Assembly (NCBI RefSeq): GCF_002289455.1
Contig: NZ_NTFS01000014.1
Location: 1-35,770 of the forward strand
Length of the DNA: 35,770 bases
Source: Brunnivagina elsteri CCALA 953
GTDB taxonomy: Bacteria; Cyanobacteriota; Cyanobacteriia; Cyanobacteriales; Nostocaceae
Reading direction: 5' to 3'
Positions 9,347 through 18,182 of the stretch are shown in pieces (within the stretch, counting starts at the first letter, position 1; each line of letters starts with the position of its first letter). The notes beneath the pieces are model-generated. The model worked only from the letters and a program-made list of their open reading frames with translations, had not been told where the DNA came from and did not search any database. A program made the translations under genes and the position numbers.

Positions 9347-10513
9347 ATGACAACCAACTTATTTACTTTTGTGTCGCCTAGCGATTTAATTTTAGAAATA
9401 CCGCAAAATGCTTATAATCAAGCTTGGGAAAAAACGCGATCGCATTCTAATTCAACTTCCCGCTATCAAGCATATCTAAATGAACTTTGCCTGAGCGCTA
9501 TTCTACCCTGGTTACAGGAAGACATTGCACCGCAGGCAAAGGTATGGTTCAATACCACTGCTTTACCCAGTTTTTGGGAATTGGTAAATGGAACCGCTAT
9601 CTGTATTGACGCAACCCGTGTTATCTTGGTTCCACACGAAAGCATTGATTTGAGCGAGTTACGGGTTCCTCAAGAATGGGTAGATATACCAAGTTGGAGG
9701 GGTGATTATTATCTTGGTGTGGAAATTGAACCTGAAGATGGGTATGTACGCATTTGGGGTTACAGTACCCACACACAACTGAAAAATCAAGGTGTTTATG
9801 ATGCTACTACCCGTACTTATGCTCTTGATGCTAGCGATATTATAAATGACATATGCATATTTTCCGTCGCTCGTCAAGTATGTCCCCATGAAATTACTCG
9901 CAGTGATGTGGCAGCATTACCAGCTTTAAGTACAACCCAAGCTCAAAACTTGATTACACGACTTGGGGAACAAAGTATGCTTGCCCCTCGTTTATCGATT
10001 CCCTTTCAGACTTGGGGTGCATTAATCGAACACGGTGGATGGAGAAACAATTTATACCAACGTAGGGCTGGACAACCAGAGCAATTTTCTGTATTCCAAT
10101 GGTTGCAAAGTGGCATATCGCAAGTAGCGCAAGAATTTGGTTGGGATAGTCTCAACATGCAATTAGGTGCAGTAGCACGTAGCACGGAGGAAGCGACCAT
10201 ACAAAATATACTTTCCCGTCAATTAACCATAGCTGGACAAAATTATGAATTGCGGGTAATACCTCAAATTGAAGAAGAAGGTATAATATGGAGATTTGAG
10301 TTGCGAAATACAGCAGTTGGAGGGGTAATTCCTGGAGGGTTTAAACTGCGACTGCTGACAGAAGACTTACAATCATTTCCTGATAACGAAAGTGCGGCAA
10401 CTACAGCCACAGAAGTACTTATAGTGGAAGTAGCATTAGAATCAGGAGAAGGAATAGTTTGGGAAATTGAACCATTACCAGAAAATTGCGATCGCGAAAT
10501 TCTTAGATTCTAG
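9347..10513 (+). CDS. DUF1822 family protein
   Basis: A 388-residue soluble protein recognised by the sequence run LPSFWELVNGTAICIDATRV followed by LVPHESIDLSELRVPQEWVD and a WRGDYYLGVEI block, all typical of the DUF1822 family. I place the start at the ATG at 9347; a GTG/TTG-type frame reaching back to 9254 would overlap the sigma gene and add a low-complexity SPNPQSPN leader. No signal peptide or membrane helix is visible. In cyanobacteria these proteins are regularly encoded directly behind a sigma factor, as here, so a role as sigma regulator or sensor is a reasonable inference but is not shown by the sequence. Confidence 0.85.
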   Translation: MTTNLFTFVSPSDLILEIPQNAYNQAWEKTRSHSNSTSRYQAYLNELCLSAILPWLQEDIAPQAKVWFNTTALPSFWELVNGTAICIDATRVILVPHESIDLSELRVPQEWVDIPSWRGDYYLGVEIEPEDGYVRIWGYSTHTQLKNQGVYDATTRTYALDASDIINDICIFSVARQVCPHEITRSDVAALPALSTTQAQNLITRLGEQSMLAPRLSIPFQTWGALIEHGGWRNNLYQRRAGQPEQFSVFQWLQSGISQVAQEFGWDSLNMQLGAVARSTEEATIQNILSRQLTIAGQNYELRVIPQIEEEGIIWRFELRNTAVGGVIPGGFKLRLLTEDLQSFPDNESAATTATEVLIVEVALESGEGIVWEIEPLPENCDREILRF

Positions 10514-10649
10514 ATATTCCTCTCTATATTCCTCTCTGCGCGACTCTGCGTTAAAAAACAGAACCAAACAAATTCAGATGTTCCCCGCAGACACCTTTAA
10601 TCTAAAATTACATTAGGATAAAAAATATTCAAAATCAAAAATTAGACCC

Positions 10650-11117
10650 ATGAGAGAAAACAACAGCCAGCAAGTAAGAATATGGGCAATGCTGTGTCAT
10701 CTCTCAGCTTTAGTGTGGATACCATTGGCTTTCTTCTTATTGATGAGAATTCCGTTATATATACCCTTTTTAAACATATTAGCTCCATTTACAATTTGGT
10801 CTTTTAAGAAAAAATTAAATCCTTGGATTGATTTTCAAGGTAGAGAATCCCTCAACTTTCAGCTTTCACTAGCAGTATATAATTTAATTATTATTCTGAT
10901 TTTAGTATTAGTTTTTTTGATAACCTGTGTGATTGCGATCGCAGGATTTATTCGTAGTTATCAAATCAAAAATATTTTCCAAACAATAATTCTTTTCTTT
11001 GCGATCGCAACCTATTTGATGATGATGTCACAGCTAATTTTTGTGAGTGTCGCAGCAATAAAATCCTATCGAGGAAAATACTATCGCTATCCTCTGACAA
11101 TTCGCTTTTTACGGTAG
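10650..11117 (+). CDS. DUF4870 domain membrane protein
   Basis: A 155-residue integral membrane protein. It shows the DUF4870 signature order: RIWAMLCHLSAL near the start, a helix ending ILAPFTIWSFKK, then IDFQGRESLNFQLS leading into two more long hydrophobic helices. Three to four transmembrane segments are predicted by eye. The family is widespread and its function is unknown. It lies on the same strand as the sigma/DUF1822 pair, but with 136 bp between, so co-transcription is uncertain. The following oxidoreductase starts 28 bp after its stop and may share its transcript. Confidence 0.85.
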   Translation: MRENNSQQVRIWAMLCHLSALVWIPLAFFLLMRIPLYIPFLNILAPFTIWSFKKKLNPWIDFQGRESLNFQLSLAVYNLIIILILVLVFLITCVIAIAGFIRSYQIKNIFQTIILFFAIATYLMMMSQLIFVSVAAIKSYRGKYYRYPLTIRFLR

Positions 11118-11145
11118 GATAAAATAGGGAATTTAGGATTGCTAT

Positions 11146-12288
11146 ATGGAACGGGGTAAAATTGGTGTTGCAGTTATTGGTACAGGTTTTGGTCAAAAAG
11201 TCCATATCCCTGGCTTCCAGGAGCATTCTCGTACAGAATTAGTGGCAGTTTACCACCGCGATATAGAAAAAGCAAAAAAAATTGCGAGACTCCCGCAGGG
11301 AGTGGCTGCCCCCATCGCAAACAACATCCCATTCGCTAGCGATAATTTTACAGAAATTATTAATTTACCAGAAGTTGAAGCTGTCAGTATCTCGACACCA
11401 CCATTTCTACATTATGAAATGGCAAAAGCAACCCTGAATGCAGGCAAACATTTACTATTAGAAAAACCAGTTACATTAAACGTCAACGAAGCGAAAGAGC
11501 TTTATCAACTTGCACAGAAAAAAGGTGTTATTGCAACGGTTGATTTTGAATTTCGTTGTGTTCCTGGATGGCAATTATTTTCCGAATTGTTAGAAACAGA
11601 ATATGTAGGGAATAAACGATTAATTAGAATTGATTGGTTAGGTGCTTCCCGTGCAGATAAATCCCGTCCTTGGAATTGGTATTCATCCCAAGAAAAAGGT
11701 GGTGGTGCATTAGGTTCTTTGGGTTCCCATGCATTTGATTATATTTATTGGTTGTTTGGTTCGGTACGTCGATTAAGTGCAAATTTTACCACTGCAATTC
11801 CCCAAAGAATTGACCCAATTACGGGTGAATTAAAGTTAGTTGATACTGATGATACTTGCATGTTAATGTTGGAATTAGCAGATGGTACACCATGTCAAGT
11901 TTGTATTAGTGCGGTAGTTCATGCACCTCGCCCCCATTGGTTAGAAGTATACGGTGATAAAGGGACTTTGGTATTAGGAAGTGAACACCAAAAAGATTAT
12001 ATTCATGGGTTTCGGGTATGGGGAAATCAAGTTGGTAAACCATTAGCAGAAATTGAAATTCCCAATCGTTTAGTGTTTCCCAAAAATCATGCAGATGGAA
12101 GAATTTCGGCATTTATTCGTGTTATCGATAATTGGATACAAAGTATTGATAAAGGAGAAGAAATAGTACCTTCTTTAAGAGAGGGAGTTTATTCACAATT
12201 ATTAATGGATTTAGCCCATGAATCCAATCTAAAATCCCAATGGGTTTATGTTCCAGAATTAAAGGATTTTTTGGGAGATAGTAAATAG
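11146..12288 (+). CDS. Gfo/Idh/MocA family oxidoreductase
   Basis: A 380-residue NAD(P)-dependent dehydrogenase of the Gfo/Idh/MocA family. The N-terminal Rossmann fold starts KIGVAVIGTGFGQKVHIPGF; the family LEKPVTLN motif and the ISTPPFLHYEMA strand-helix follow. The C-terminal half contains GGGALGSLGSHAFDYIYWLFG, where the His of the conserved GSH is the likely catalytic residue. The substrate, usually a sugar or related polyol, cannot be told. An unusual in-frame insertion of about 12 residues (around RLPQGVAAPIANN, residues 48-60) coincides with a dispersed DNA repeat at 11284-11318. It starts 28 bp after the DUF4870 gene. Confidence 0.9.
   Translation: MERGKIGVAVIGTGFGQKVHIPGFQEHSRTELVAVYHRDIEKAKKIARLPQGVAAPIANNIPFASDNFTEIINLPEVEAVSISTPPFLHYEMAKATLNAGKHLLLEKPVTLNVNEAKELYQLAQKKGVIATVDFEFRCVPGWQLFSELLETEYVGNKRLIRIDWLGASRADKSRPWNWYSSQEKGGGALGSLGSHAFDYIYWLFGSVRRLSANFTTAIPQRIDPITGELKLVDTDDTCMLMLELADGTPCQVCISAVVHAPRPHWLEVYGDKGTLVLGSEHQKDYIHGFRVWGNQVGKPLAEIEIPNRLVFPKNHADGRISAFIRVIDNWIQSIDKGEEIVPSLREGVYSQLLMDLAHESNLKSQWVYVPELKDFLGDSK
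11284..11318 (+). repeat. Dispersed palindromic repeat inside the Gfo/Idh gene
   Basis: The 35-bp stretch starts GCGAGACTCCCGCAGGGAGT and ends CCATCGC; its core CTCCCGCAGGGAG is a hairpin. It resembles cyanobacterial dispersed repeats of the GCGAGACTCCCG kind, known to me from memory only. It is read in frame and encodes extra residues between the second and third strands of the Rossmann fold, where homologues usually pass directly from the helix to a short GIPF-type strand. Confidence 0.55.
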
Positions 12289-12472
12289 CACAACAACTAT
12301 ATAGGATTTTCTAGCTTCCTAATATCCAAATTTATCTGCGTTTATCTGCGGTTAATTACTTATTCCTATATTTAATTACGAAAAGATACCAAACCAGTTA
12401 TAATTATTGTCATGCTTTATGATTGTTCTTGGGAAAATGAATTTACATCCCTTAATTTATTACTTCACAATT

Positions 12473-13081
12473 ATGAACACATCAAACTGTTTACAAAAAA
12501 TCAATTCTTATATAATCCTGATTCCATTATTAACTATCTTCGCTTTACCTAAAGAAGTATATGCTTGTGCTTGTTGTGCAAATGCAGGAGAATGGTCACA
12601 GACTTCAAATAAACTTGATGATTATGAATTTAAAGAAATAAATCGCTTACAATTTACTCCAACAGCTAAAATATATCAGAGTGCAAGAGGAGAGAATATA
12701 GGAGTTGATTCTAACTCAACCAACTATACTTTATCACTGACTAAAAAACAGAGAATTTGGAATTTTTTATTTAAAGATGAGCAAGGAAAAACAGGAACCC
12801 TATCTTTAACTATTCCCACTAATGGAGTCACTTTCAAAACTGATTTATATGAAAAACCGCAAGCTGGAGGTAGTGGAACTCAACTTTATAAAGAATTACG
12901 TTTAGAGGGGAAAGTTACCGGGAATGGGATATTTGCTAAAGGTATAGCCCCTAATACAAAATTTCGTCTTGTTTTACAAGGAAGAGGTGGTGCTTGTATG
13001 ACTGCTGAAGATTTTAAAACCTGGAATTTACAGATTTTTGGTTCTCACGGTAACTATTCATTTTATAGTTCGTTAAAATAA
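12473..13081 (+). CDS. Exported Cys-rich hypothetical protein
   Basis: I choose the ATG at 12473 because it places a clean signal peptide at the N-terminus: NSYIILIPLLTIFALPKEV with a cleavage site near YACA. Starts further upstream (12407, 12419, 12437) add an implausible leader. The mature protein of about 170 residues begins with a CACCANAGEW cluster and is otherwise beta-rich. A third cysteine region, GRGGACMTAEDF, lies near the C-terminus. The CxCC cluster could bind metal or form disulfides in the periplasm. I do not recognise a named family. The gene stands 184 bp behind the oxidoreductase and is followed by a repeat-filled gap. Confidence 0.65.
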   Translation: MNTSNCLQKINSYIILIPLLTIFALPKEVYACACCANAGEWSQTSNKLDDYEFKEINRLQFTPTAKIYQSARGENIGVDSNSTNYTLSLTKKQRIWNFLFKDEQGKTGTLSLTIPTNGVTFKTDLYEKPQAGGSGTQLYKELRLEGKVTGNGIFAKGIAPNTKFRLVLQGRGGACMTAEDFKTWNLQIFGSHGNYSFYSSLK

Positions 13082-13190
13082 GGAATTCAGCGATTGTGTA
13101 ACCCAACATTAATCTAGATAATCGGAATTTGTATTTTATTTAATTCAGATTCCTAAATAATATACTGTGAAAGGCTTAAAAGCCGACTAA

Positions 13191-13360
13191 ATATAGAACC
13201 CCTCTCCAACCTCTCCCCTTACTAAGGGGAGAGACTTAAATTTCATAGTTTTAGGTTGAAAAAGTAAAGTTTTTAACTGTTTTTGGTATATACCGCAAAC
13301 GGCTTAAAATTTGATTAATATAGAACCCCTCTCCAACCTCTCCCCTTACTAAGGGGAGAG
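13191..13360. repeat. Tandem pair of palindromic repeats (127-bp period)
   Basis: Two identical 43-bp blocks lie at 13191-13233 and 13318-13360. Each ends in a hairpin with a 10-bp stem (CTCTCCCCTT and AAGGGGAGAG) around a three-base loop, at 13211-13233 and 13338-13360. Weaker similarity continues on both sides (GGCTTAAAA before each block, TTTTTGGTATA versus TTTTTAGTATA after), so roughly 13160-13422 is a diverged tandem duplication. It fills the gap between the convergent ends of the exported protein gene and miaB, and no gene lies here. Confidence 0.8.
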
Positions 13361-13486
13361 GCTTAATAAATATTAGGTTTGGCAGATAAAAGGTATAATC
13401 CTTAGCCATTTTTAGTATAATTAAGGGACTGTCAGAAAACAAAATATTCCAGCTTATATATATCTATCAATCTTATCCTGAACAAG

Positions 13487-13510
13487 GACGGGAAAACCCC
13501 GCCCCTACAA
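13487..13510. repeat. Dispersed G/C-rich palindromic repeat, copy 2
   Basis: GACGGGAAAACCCCGCCCCTACA forms a hairpin 29 nt downstream of the miaB stop. It is related to the copies at 4309-4334 and 33353-33380, and probably acts as transcript end for miaB. Confidence 0.65.
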
Positions 13511-13538
13511 TTTTGGAGAATGTATTTTGAGTATTACT

Positions 13539-14915
13539 TTATACGGTTAAAGCAGCTTCCACCTTTACAACCTCATCGACAACTGTACCCGTCAAACTAA
13601 ATGGTCGTACCTGGTTAATTTTCACCTTGATTATTTTCCCCTTCAATTCATTAATATCCCCAGTAAAGAACGTCAAACGATTACCACAGGTTCTTCCCAT
13701 CACTTGCATGGCATCTTTCGGGTTTTGTTCTTCCACTAACACGGACTCAATCCGTCCCATATATCGTTGCGATCGCACGGCTGCTTTAATATTGACTAAG
13801 TGGTTGATTCGTTGCAATCTATCCTTTTTCACCTCTTCGCTCAATTGCCCATCCCAAACAGCCGCAGGAGTTCCTGGACGTGGGGAATATGCCGCAGTAT
13901 TCACCAAATCAAAACCAATCTCATCCGTGAGTTTCAGGGTTTTCTCAAACTGTTCCTCAGTTTCTCCAGGAAAACCCACAATTGCATCAGCAGTAATAGA
14001 TGCATCTGGCATATATCTGCGAACCATATCGATGATGCGACGATATTTTTCCTGGGTATAACCCCGTGACATCCGTTTCAATATTTCATTGTCACCTGAT
14101 TGGAAAGGTATATGGAAATGCTCGCAAACCTTGGGTAACTCAGCACATGCCTTAATTAAACGCTCAGTAAAATAACGGGGGTGAGACGTAGCAAAACGAA
14201 TCCTTTCAATTCCCGGTACATCGTGAACAAAGTACAATAAATCAGTCAAAGTGTATAAATGGCGACCCTCCGGTGTAGTCCCCGGTAAATCCCGTCCATA
14301 TGCATCGATATTTTGACCCAACAACGTCACTTCCTTGTAACCCTGTCTTCCCAACTCCTCCATCTCCTCGCGAATCGCTTCTGGTGTTCGCGACTGTTCC
14401 ACTCCTCGCACATTGGGAACCACACAATAGGTACAGCGCTCATTACATCCATAGATGACATTTACCCAGGCAGTCGCTTTACTATCGCGGCGAGGTTTAG
14501 TGATATCCTCCATAATATGGACTGATTCCGTCGCCACAACTTGATTCCCATCAAAAACCTGTTGTAGTAAATCTTGGAGACGATTTGCGTGTTGTGGTCC
14601 CATTACCAAGTCTAATTCGGGTACTCGAAGCAACAACAATTCCCCTTCCTGCTGTGCCACACAACCCGCGATCGCGAGGATTAAATCTGGTTCTTTGTGT
14701 TTACGAGCAGCTTGTCTACCGAGGTGGGAATATACCCTTTGTTCAGCGTTATCACGAATGGAACAAGTATTATAAATGACTACTTTAGCGTTATTTGGGT
14801 CTTCTGACCATTCAAAGCCCATGTCTTCTAAGATGCCAGCCATGCGTTCGGAATCGGCTTTGTTCATCTGACAACCGAAGGTTGTAATGTGGTAGCGGCG
14901 TTTTGAAGTGGTCAT
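13539..14915 (-). CDS. miaB: tRNA-2-methylthio-N6-dimethylallyladenosine synthase MiaB
   Basis: A 458-residue radical-SAM methylthiotransferase that adds the 2-methylthio group to i6A37 of tRNAs reading UNN codons. The UPF0004 domain has its three cluster cysteines at C15 ([10 protein letters not shown]), C51 (NTCSIRD) and C85 (AGCVAQQ). The radical-SAM cluster is CNERCTYC at 157-164, and a TRAM domain forms the last 70 or so residues (RCGNRL-type region onward). The [16 protein letters not shown] sequence and the length fit MiaB rather than MtaB or RimO. It is monocistronic here, divergent from the amt promoter region, with hairpin repeats behind it. Confidence 0.97.
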   Translation of the reverse strand: MTTSKRRYHITTFGCQMNKADSERMAGILEDMGFEWSEDPNNAKVVIYNTCSIRDNAEQRVYSHLGRQAARKHKEPDLILAIAGCVAQQEGELLLLRVPELDLVMGPQHANRLQDLLQQVFDGNQVVATESVHIMEDITKPRRDSKATAWVNVIYGCNERCTYCVVPNVRGVEQSRTPEAIREEMEELGRQGYKEVTLLGQNIDAYGRDLPGTTPEGRHLYTLTDLLYFVHDVPGIERIRFATSHPRYFTERLIKACAELPKVCEHFHIPFQSGDNEILKRMSRGYTQEKYRRIIDMVRRYMPDASITADAIVGFPGETEEQFEKTLKLTDEIGFDLVNTAAYSPRPGTPAAVWDGQLSEEVKKDRLQRINHLVNIKAAVRSQRYMGRIESVLVEEQNPKDAMQVMGRTCGNRLTFFTGDINELKGKIIKVKINQVRPFSLTGTVVDEVVKVEAALTV

Positions 14916-15175
14916 AATTTTAGGCAGTAGGAATTAGCGATTAGATTCTAAAGATAAATAACTATTGATAGATTATAGTTTTTTTGTCACCGCGATCGCA
15001 CAACAGAATAAATGGGTAAATGGGATTTTCACAGATCGATTACCCATCCTCTGACTTTTGGCTTGCTGTTTGATTGAAATTGTTTGATGCTTTGACACTA
15101 TCGAGACTCAAGCTACGGAGTTCAAAAGCTTATCAATACTGGAATTTAGAACTTACCTTCAGAGGAAGGAGGAAG

Positions 15176-15217
15176 GTGGATTATCATACACTTTTTTTTA
15201 CAAAAAGTAACTACCAT
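15176..15217 (+). promoter_or_regulatory. Probable NtcA-activated promoter of amt
   Basis: GTG-N8-TAC (15176-15189) is a near-consensus NtcA box (GTA-N8-TAC). It is followed after exactly 22 bp by TACCAT (15212-15217), matching the TAN3T -10 element. That spacing is the canonical class-II NtcA arrangement. A second half-match, GTA-N8-TAG, overlaps at 15207-15220. The start codon lies about 100 bp downstream. Nitrogen control of ammonium transporters is established in cyanobacteria. The rest of 14916-15319 holds no gene. Confidence 0.55.
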
Positions 15218-15319
15218 TAGACATATTCTTAACAAAAAATAACTGAAATTAGCCGTATATTCTTAGTTAGTTAATCTTTTGTTAATCTTGCAACTGAGTA
15301 ACCTCATAATCCAAAGCTG

Positions 15320-16756
15320 GTGTTAAACTTGACCCGAACTTGTGTGATGATAGTAGCGATCGCCTTACTTTTCCTTGGCGGTCCCCTAACAGGTAATGCC
15401 TTCGCTCAAGCAGTTACAGCCACAGACTTGAAAAAAGTAGCGGATGCTGTAGCTGCCGCTCAAACCTCCGGAGATACAGCTTTTGTACTGATATCTGCGG
15501 CATTGGTGTTGTTAATGACACCAGGTTTAGCTTTCTTTTACGGTGGATTTGTGCGATCGCGTAACGTCCTGAATACGTTGATGATGAGTTTTGTAGTCAT
15601 GGCAATTGTCGGTGTAACCTGGGTTTTATGGGGTTACAGTCTGGCATTTGCCCCTGGGAACGCAATTATTGGCGGGTTTAAGTGGTTGGGATTAAATGGA
15701 GTCGGGGTAGAAACAACTGGCTATCTCAAAGGTTCAAACCCAACTGAAGTGGTTTCCTATGCCGGAACCATTCCCCACCAGGCATTCATGATTTACCAAG
15801 CAATGTTTGCCATCATTACCCCAGCCTTAATGTCAGGTGCGATCGCAGAAAGAATGAGTTTTACTGCCTACTCTTTGTTTGTATTGCTGTGGTCAACCTT
15901 TGTTTATTCACCTTTAGCACATATGGTTTGGGCAAAAGGTGGATTGTTAAGTTTGTACGGTGGATTAGGGGCGTTAGATTTTGCTGGTGGTACGGTAGTT
16001 CATATTAGTTCTGGTGTTTCGGCACTAGTCGCAGCAATCGTTCTTGGACCTCGCAAAACCTACCCCGATAAACTCAGCCCTCCCCATAATGTACCGTTTA
16101 TTTTGTTAGGTGCTGGTTTGTTATGGTTTGGTTGGTTTGGATTTAATGCTGGAAGTGCCTTATCTTCTGGAGGATTAGCGACTACAGCATTTGTTAACAC
16201 CAATACTTCAGCCGCAGCTGGGGCTTTAATCTGGTTAATTTTAGAAAAAGTATTGCGGGGTAAACCGACAACAGTTGGTGCCGCTACTGGTGCTGTGGCT
16301 GGGTTGGTGGGGATTACTCCTGCTGCTGGGTTTGTGACACCACTAGCAGCGATTTTAATTGGTGCAATTACCGCATTTGTTTGTTTCTACGCAGTCAGTT
16401 TCAAGCACAAAGTCCAAATCGATGATGCTTTGGATACTTACCCCCTTCACGGTGTTGGTGGTACAGTGGGGGCGATTCTCACGGGTGTATTTGCCACTGT
16501 TGCTGTCAACTCAGGTGGTAAAAATGGTTTGTTGGCTGGCAACCCTCAAGAGATGTTGGTGGAATTTGCTGCGATCGCGATCGCATATGTTGTTTCTGGT
16601 GTTGGTACTTGGATTATTCTCAAATTTGTTGATGCAACAGTTGGTTTGCGCGTCAAAGAAGAAGCAGAACTCCAAGGTATTGATATTAGCGAACATGGAG
16701 AGGAAGGTTACAACGAAGAATTTGGCGATCGTATTTCCATGAGCAGCAGACATTAA
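15320..16756 (+). CDS. amt: Ammonium transporter (Amt family)
   Basis: A 478-residue channel-like transporter for ammonium/ammonia in the inner membrane. A cleavable-looking N-terminal hydrophobic segment (residues 9-30, ending NAFAQA) precedes 11 predicted membrane helices. Family landmarks include TPGLAFFYGGFVRSRN, the periplasmic binding site region TIPHQAFMIYQAMFA, the first pore His region SPLAHMVWAKGG, the Amt signature with DFAGGTVVHISSG, and the second pore His in DTYPLHGVGG. The start codon is GTG at 15320; ATG at 15347 is an alternative that shortens the signal. It is monocistronic with a probable NtcA promoter and a strong terminator. No glnB/glnK gene is adjacent. Confidence 0.95.
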   Translation: MLNLTRTCVMIVAIALLFLGGPLTGNAFAQAVTATDLKKVADAVAAAQTSGDTAFVLISAALVLLMTPGLAFFYGGFVRSRNVLNTLMMSFVVMAIVGVTWVLWGYSLAFAPGNAIIGGFKWLGLNGVGVETTGYLKGSNPTEVVSYAGTIPHQAFMIYQAMFAIITPALMSGAIAERMSFTAYSLFVLLWSTFVYSPLAHMVWAKGGLLSLYGGLGALDFAGGTVVHISSGVSALVAAIVLGPRKTYPDKLSPPHNVPFILLGAGLLWFGWFGFNAGSALSSGGLATTAFVNTNTSAAAGALIWLILEKVLRGKPTTVGAATGAVAGLVGITPAAGFVTPLAAILIGAITAFVCFYAVSFKHKVQIDDALDTYPLHGVGGTVGAILTGVFATVAVNSGGKNGLLAGNPQEMLVEFAAIAIAYVVSGVGTWIILKFVDATVGLRVKEEAELQGIDISEHGEEGYNEEFGDRISMSSRH

Positions 16757-16784
16757 TTAATTTTTAGTTAAAATTTCAGGGTTC

Positions 16785-16824
16785 AAATTTCCGGCTTCCT
16801 GATGGAGGTCGGAAATTTTTGTTT
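16785..16824 (+). terminator. Rho-independent terminator of amt
   Basis: A 15-bp stem (16785-16799 with 16804-16818), complete if two G-U pairs are allowed, closes a four-base loop TGAT. It is followed by a T-rich tract (TTGTTTT), 28 nt past the amt stop. This is the best intrinsic terminator in the window. Confidence 0.85.
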
Positions 16825-16942
16825 TATGATTCAGTCAAACCGCAAGCTGCTTAAATTATAAATAACGAGACAGAATCCGCATAATTTCGGTGGATATTAT
16901 TATTCTTTTCCCTCTAAACTGGTATTAAATTTTACTTTTATT

Positions 16943-17755
16943 ATGATTGATTTACCAGAGGGTGCAAGCATTATTATCCTCATAGATGCGGATAATATCG
17001 GTTCTTCTCAAGAGATTGAACAGATATTGAAGAAATTACGGTTCCATCGTGGACTTGTCATCAAACGGGCTTATGGAGATTGGTTCGCAGAACAATTGAA
17101 GGGCTGGAAACCTATGCTTACTGAATACGAAATTGAACCTATTCATTCCCTTCCGACTCCTACATCTGGGAAAAATGCAACTGACATAAAACTCGTTATT
17201 GATGCAATGGATTTATTGCATACCCACAAGATAGATTATTTTTGCATTGTCAGCAGCGATCGCGATTTTGCGCCACTAGTCCGTCGTATAAAACAATCTG
17301 GTCAAACAGTTATTGGTATCGGGAGACAAAACTCAGCATCTATCCTGAAAAATGCCTATCATCAGTTTATTAATCTTGATCAACTGGCGAATTGTAGTAT
17401 CTCTACAACTTCACAACCGACACTACAACTAATTTCGGGAAATACTAATAATAGTTCAACTAACACAGCTAAACAAACCAATTCAAAAACCTTTACAAAA
17501 GAGCTATTAGAAATTACTCAAGCAGCTTATAAAAATGTTGCCTCTAGTGGTGGATGGGTTACAGTAGGACAACTCGAAGCCCAACTCAACTTATTATGCC
17601 AGCAGAAATTAAAGCAAAGTTTTTCCTGTAAACTTTTCGGATGTAACAGCCTTGTCAAACTAGTAAATAAGGTTGAGGTTTTTGAATGGGATTCAAAACA
17701 GGCAGACAAAACAAATACTAAAAATAAAAAACTTAGACTAAAGCAAGCAGCATAA
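16943..17755 (+). CDS. NYN domain protein with C-terminal LOTUS-like domain
   Basis: A 270-residue protein. Residues 1-150 are a NYN/LabA-type PIN-fold domain: ILIDADNIGS carries the first acidic pair, ATDIKLVIDAMDLL a second, and CIVSSDRDFAPLVRRIK the third. These Asp residues are expected to hold a metal ion for RNA cleavage. A Thr/Asn/Ser-rich linker (about 155-185) leads to a winged-helix OST-HTH/LOTUS-like segment (SSGGWVTVGQLEAQL), then a Lys-rich tail. NYN-LOTUS fusions are thought to act on RNA, and some regulate RNA stability or conflict. It opens the accessory region of toxin-antitoxin modules. The target is unknown. Confidence 0.85.
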   Translation: MIDLPEGASIIILIDADNIGSSQEIEQILKKLRFHRGLVIKRAYGDWFAEQLKGWKPMLTEYEIEPIHSLPTPTSGKNATDIKLVIDAMDLLHTHKIDYFCIVSSDRDFAPLVRRIKQSGQTVIGIGRQNSASILKNAYHQFINLDQLANCSISTTSQPTLQLISGNTNNSSTNTAKQTNSKTFTKELLEITQAAYKNVASSGGWVTVGQLEAQLNLLCQQKLKQSFSCKLFGCNSLVKLVNKVEVFEWDSKQADKTNTKNKKLRLKQAA

Positions 17756-17798
17756 AGTTATCTTTCATCAATTATCAGTCACGCATTATGCTTTTGGC

Positions 17799-18182
17799 TT
17801 ACCATCGTCGATCGACACTATAAAAATCGAATTTCTTATCCGCACTGATGATTTGGATATCTTCTGCGATCGCTTGAGCAATCAATAGTCGATCGAAAGG
17901 ATCGCGATGATGCAATGGTAATTTGGCGACAACCGTCAGATGCTGTAGCGTAATTGGAAGAATTTCAATACTATTGAGTGCTATTTGTTGGGGAATAAAA
18001 GTTTCATAGGCATCTGGCAAGGTTAGTTTTTTCAGGTTGACTTTGATCGCGATTTCCCACAAACTGGCAACACTGAGCAATAAATCGACATCAGATTCAA
18101 GTAGTTTATTAGCATTATTACTGAGTTCGGAACTGTCGTTGACGAACCAGAGAAAGGTGTGGGTATCGAGGAGTATTTTCAT
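17799..18182 (-). CDS. PIN domain toxin, VapC-like ribonuclease
   Basis: A 127-residue PIN-domain protein. The acidic residues of a PIN active site are visible: D6 in LLDTHTFLW, E in SLWEIAIK, D in HRDPFDRLLIAQA, and D in SADKKF. The SLWEIAIK and HRDPFDR motifs place it in the subgroup paired with Phd/YefM-type antitoxins. Toxins of this kind cleave tRNA or rRNA when unbound. Its start codon overlaps the stop of the antitoxin by four bases (ATGA), the standard coupled arrangement, with the antitoxin first. Nothing suggests inactivation. Confidence 0.92.
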   Translation of the reverse strand: MKILLDTHTFLWFVNDSSELSNNANKLLESDVDLLLSVASLWEIAIKVNLKKLTLPDAYETFIPQQIALNSIEILPITLQHLTVVAKLPLHHRDPFDRLLIAQAIAEDIQIISADKKFDFYSVDRRW

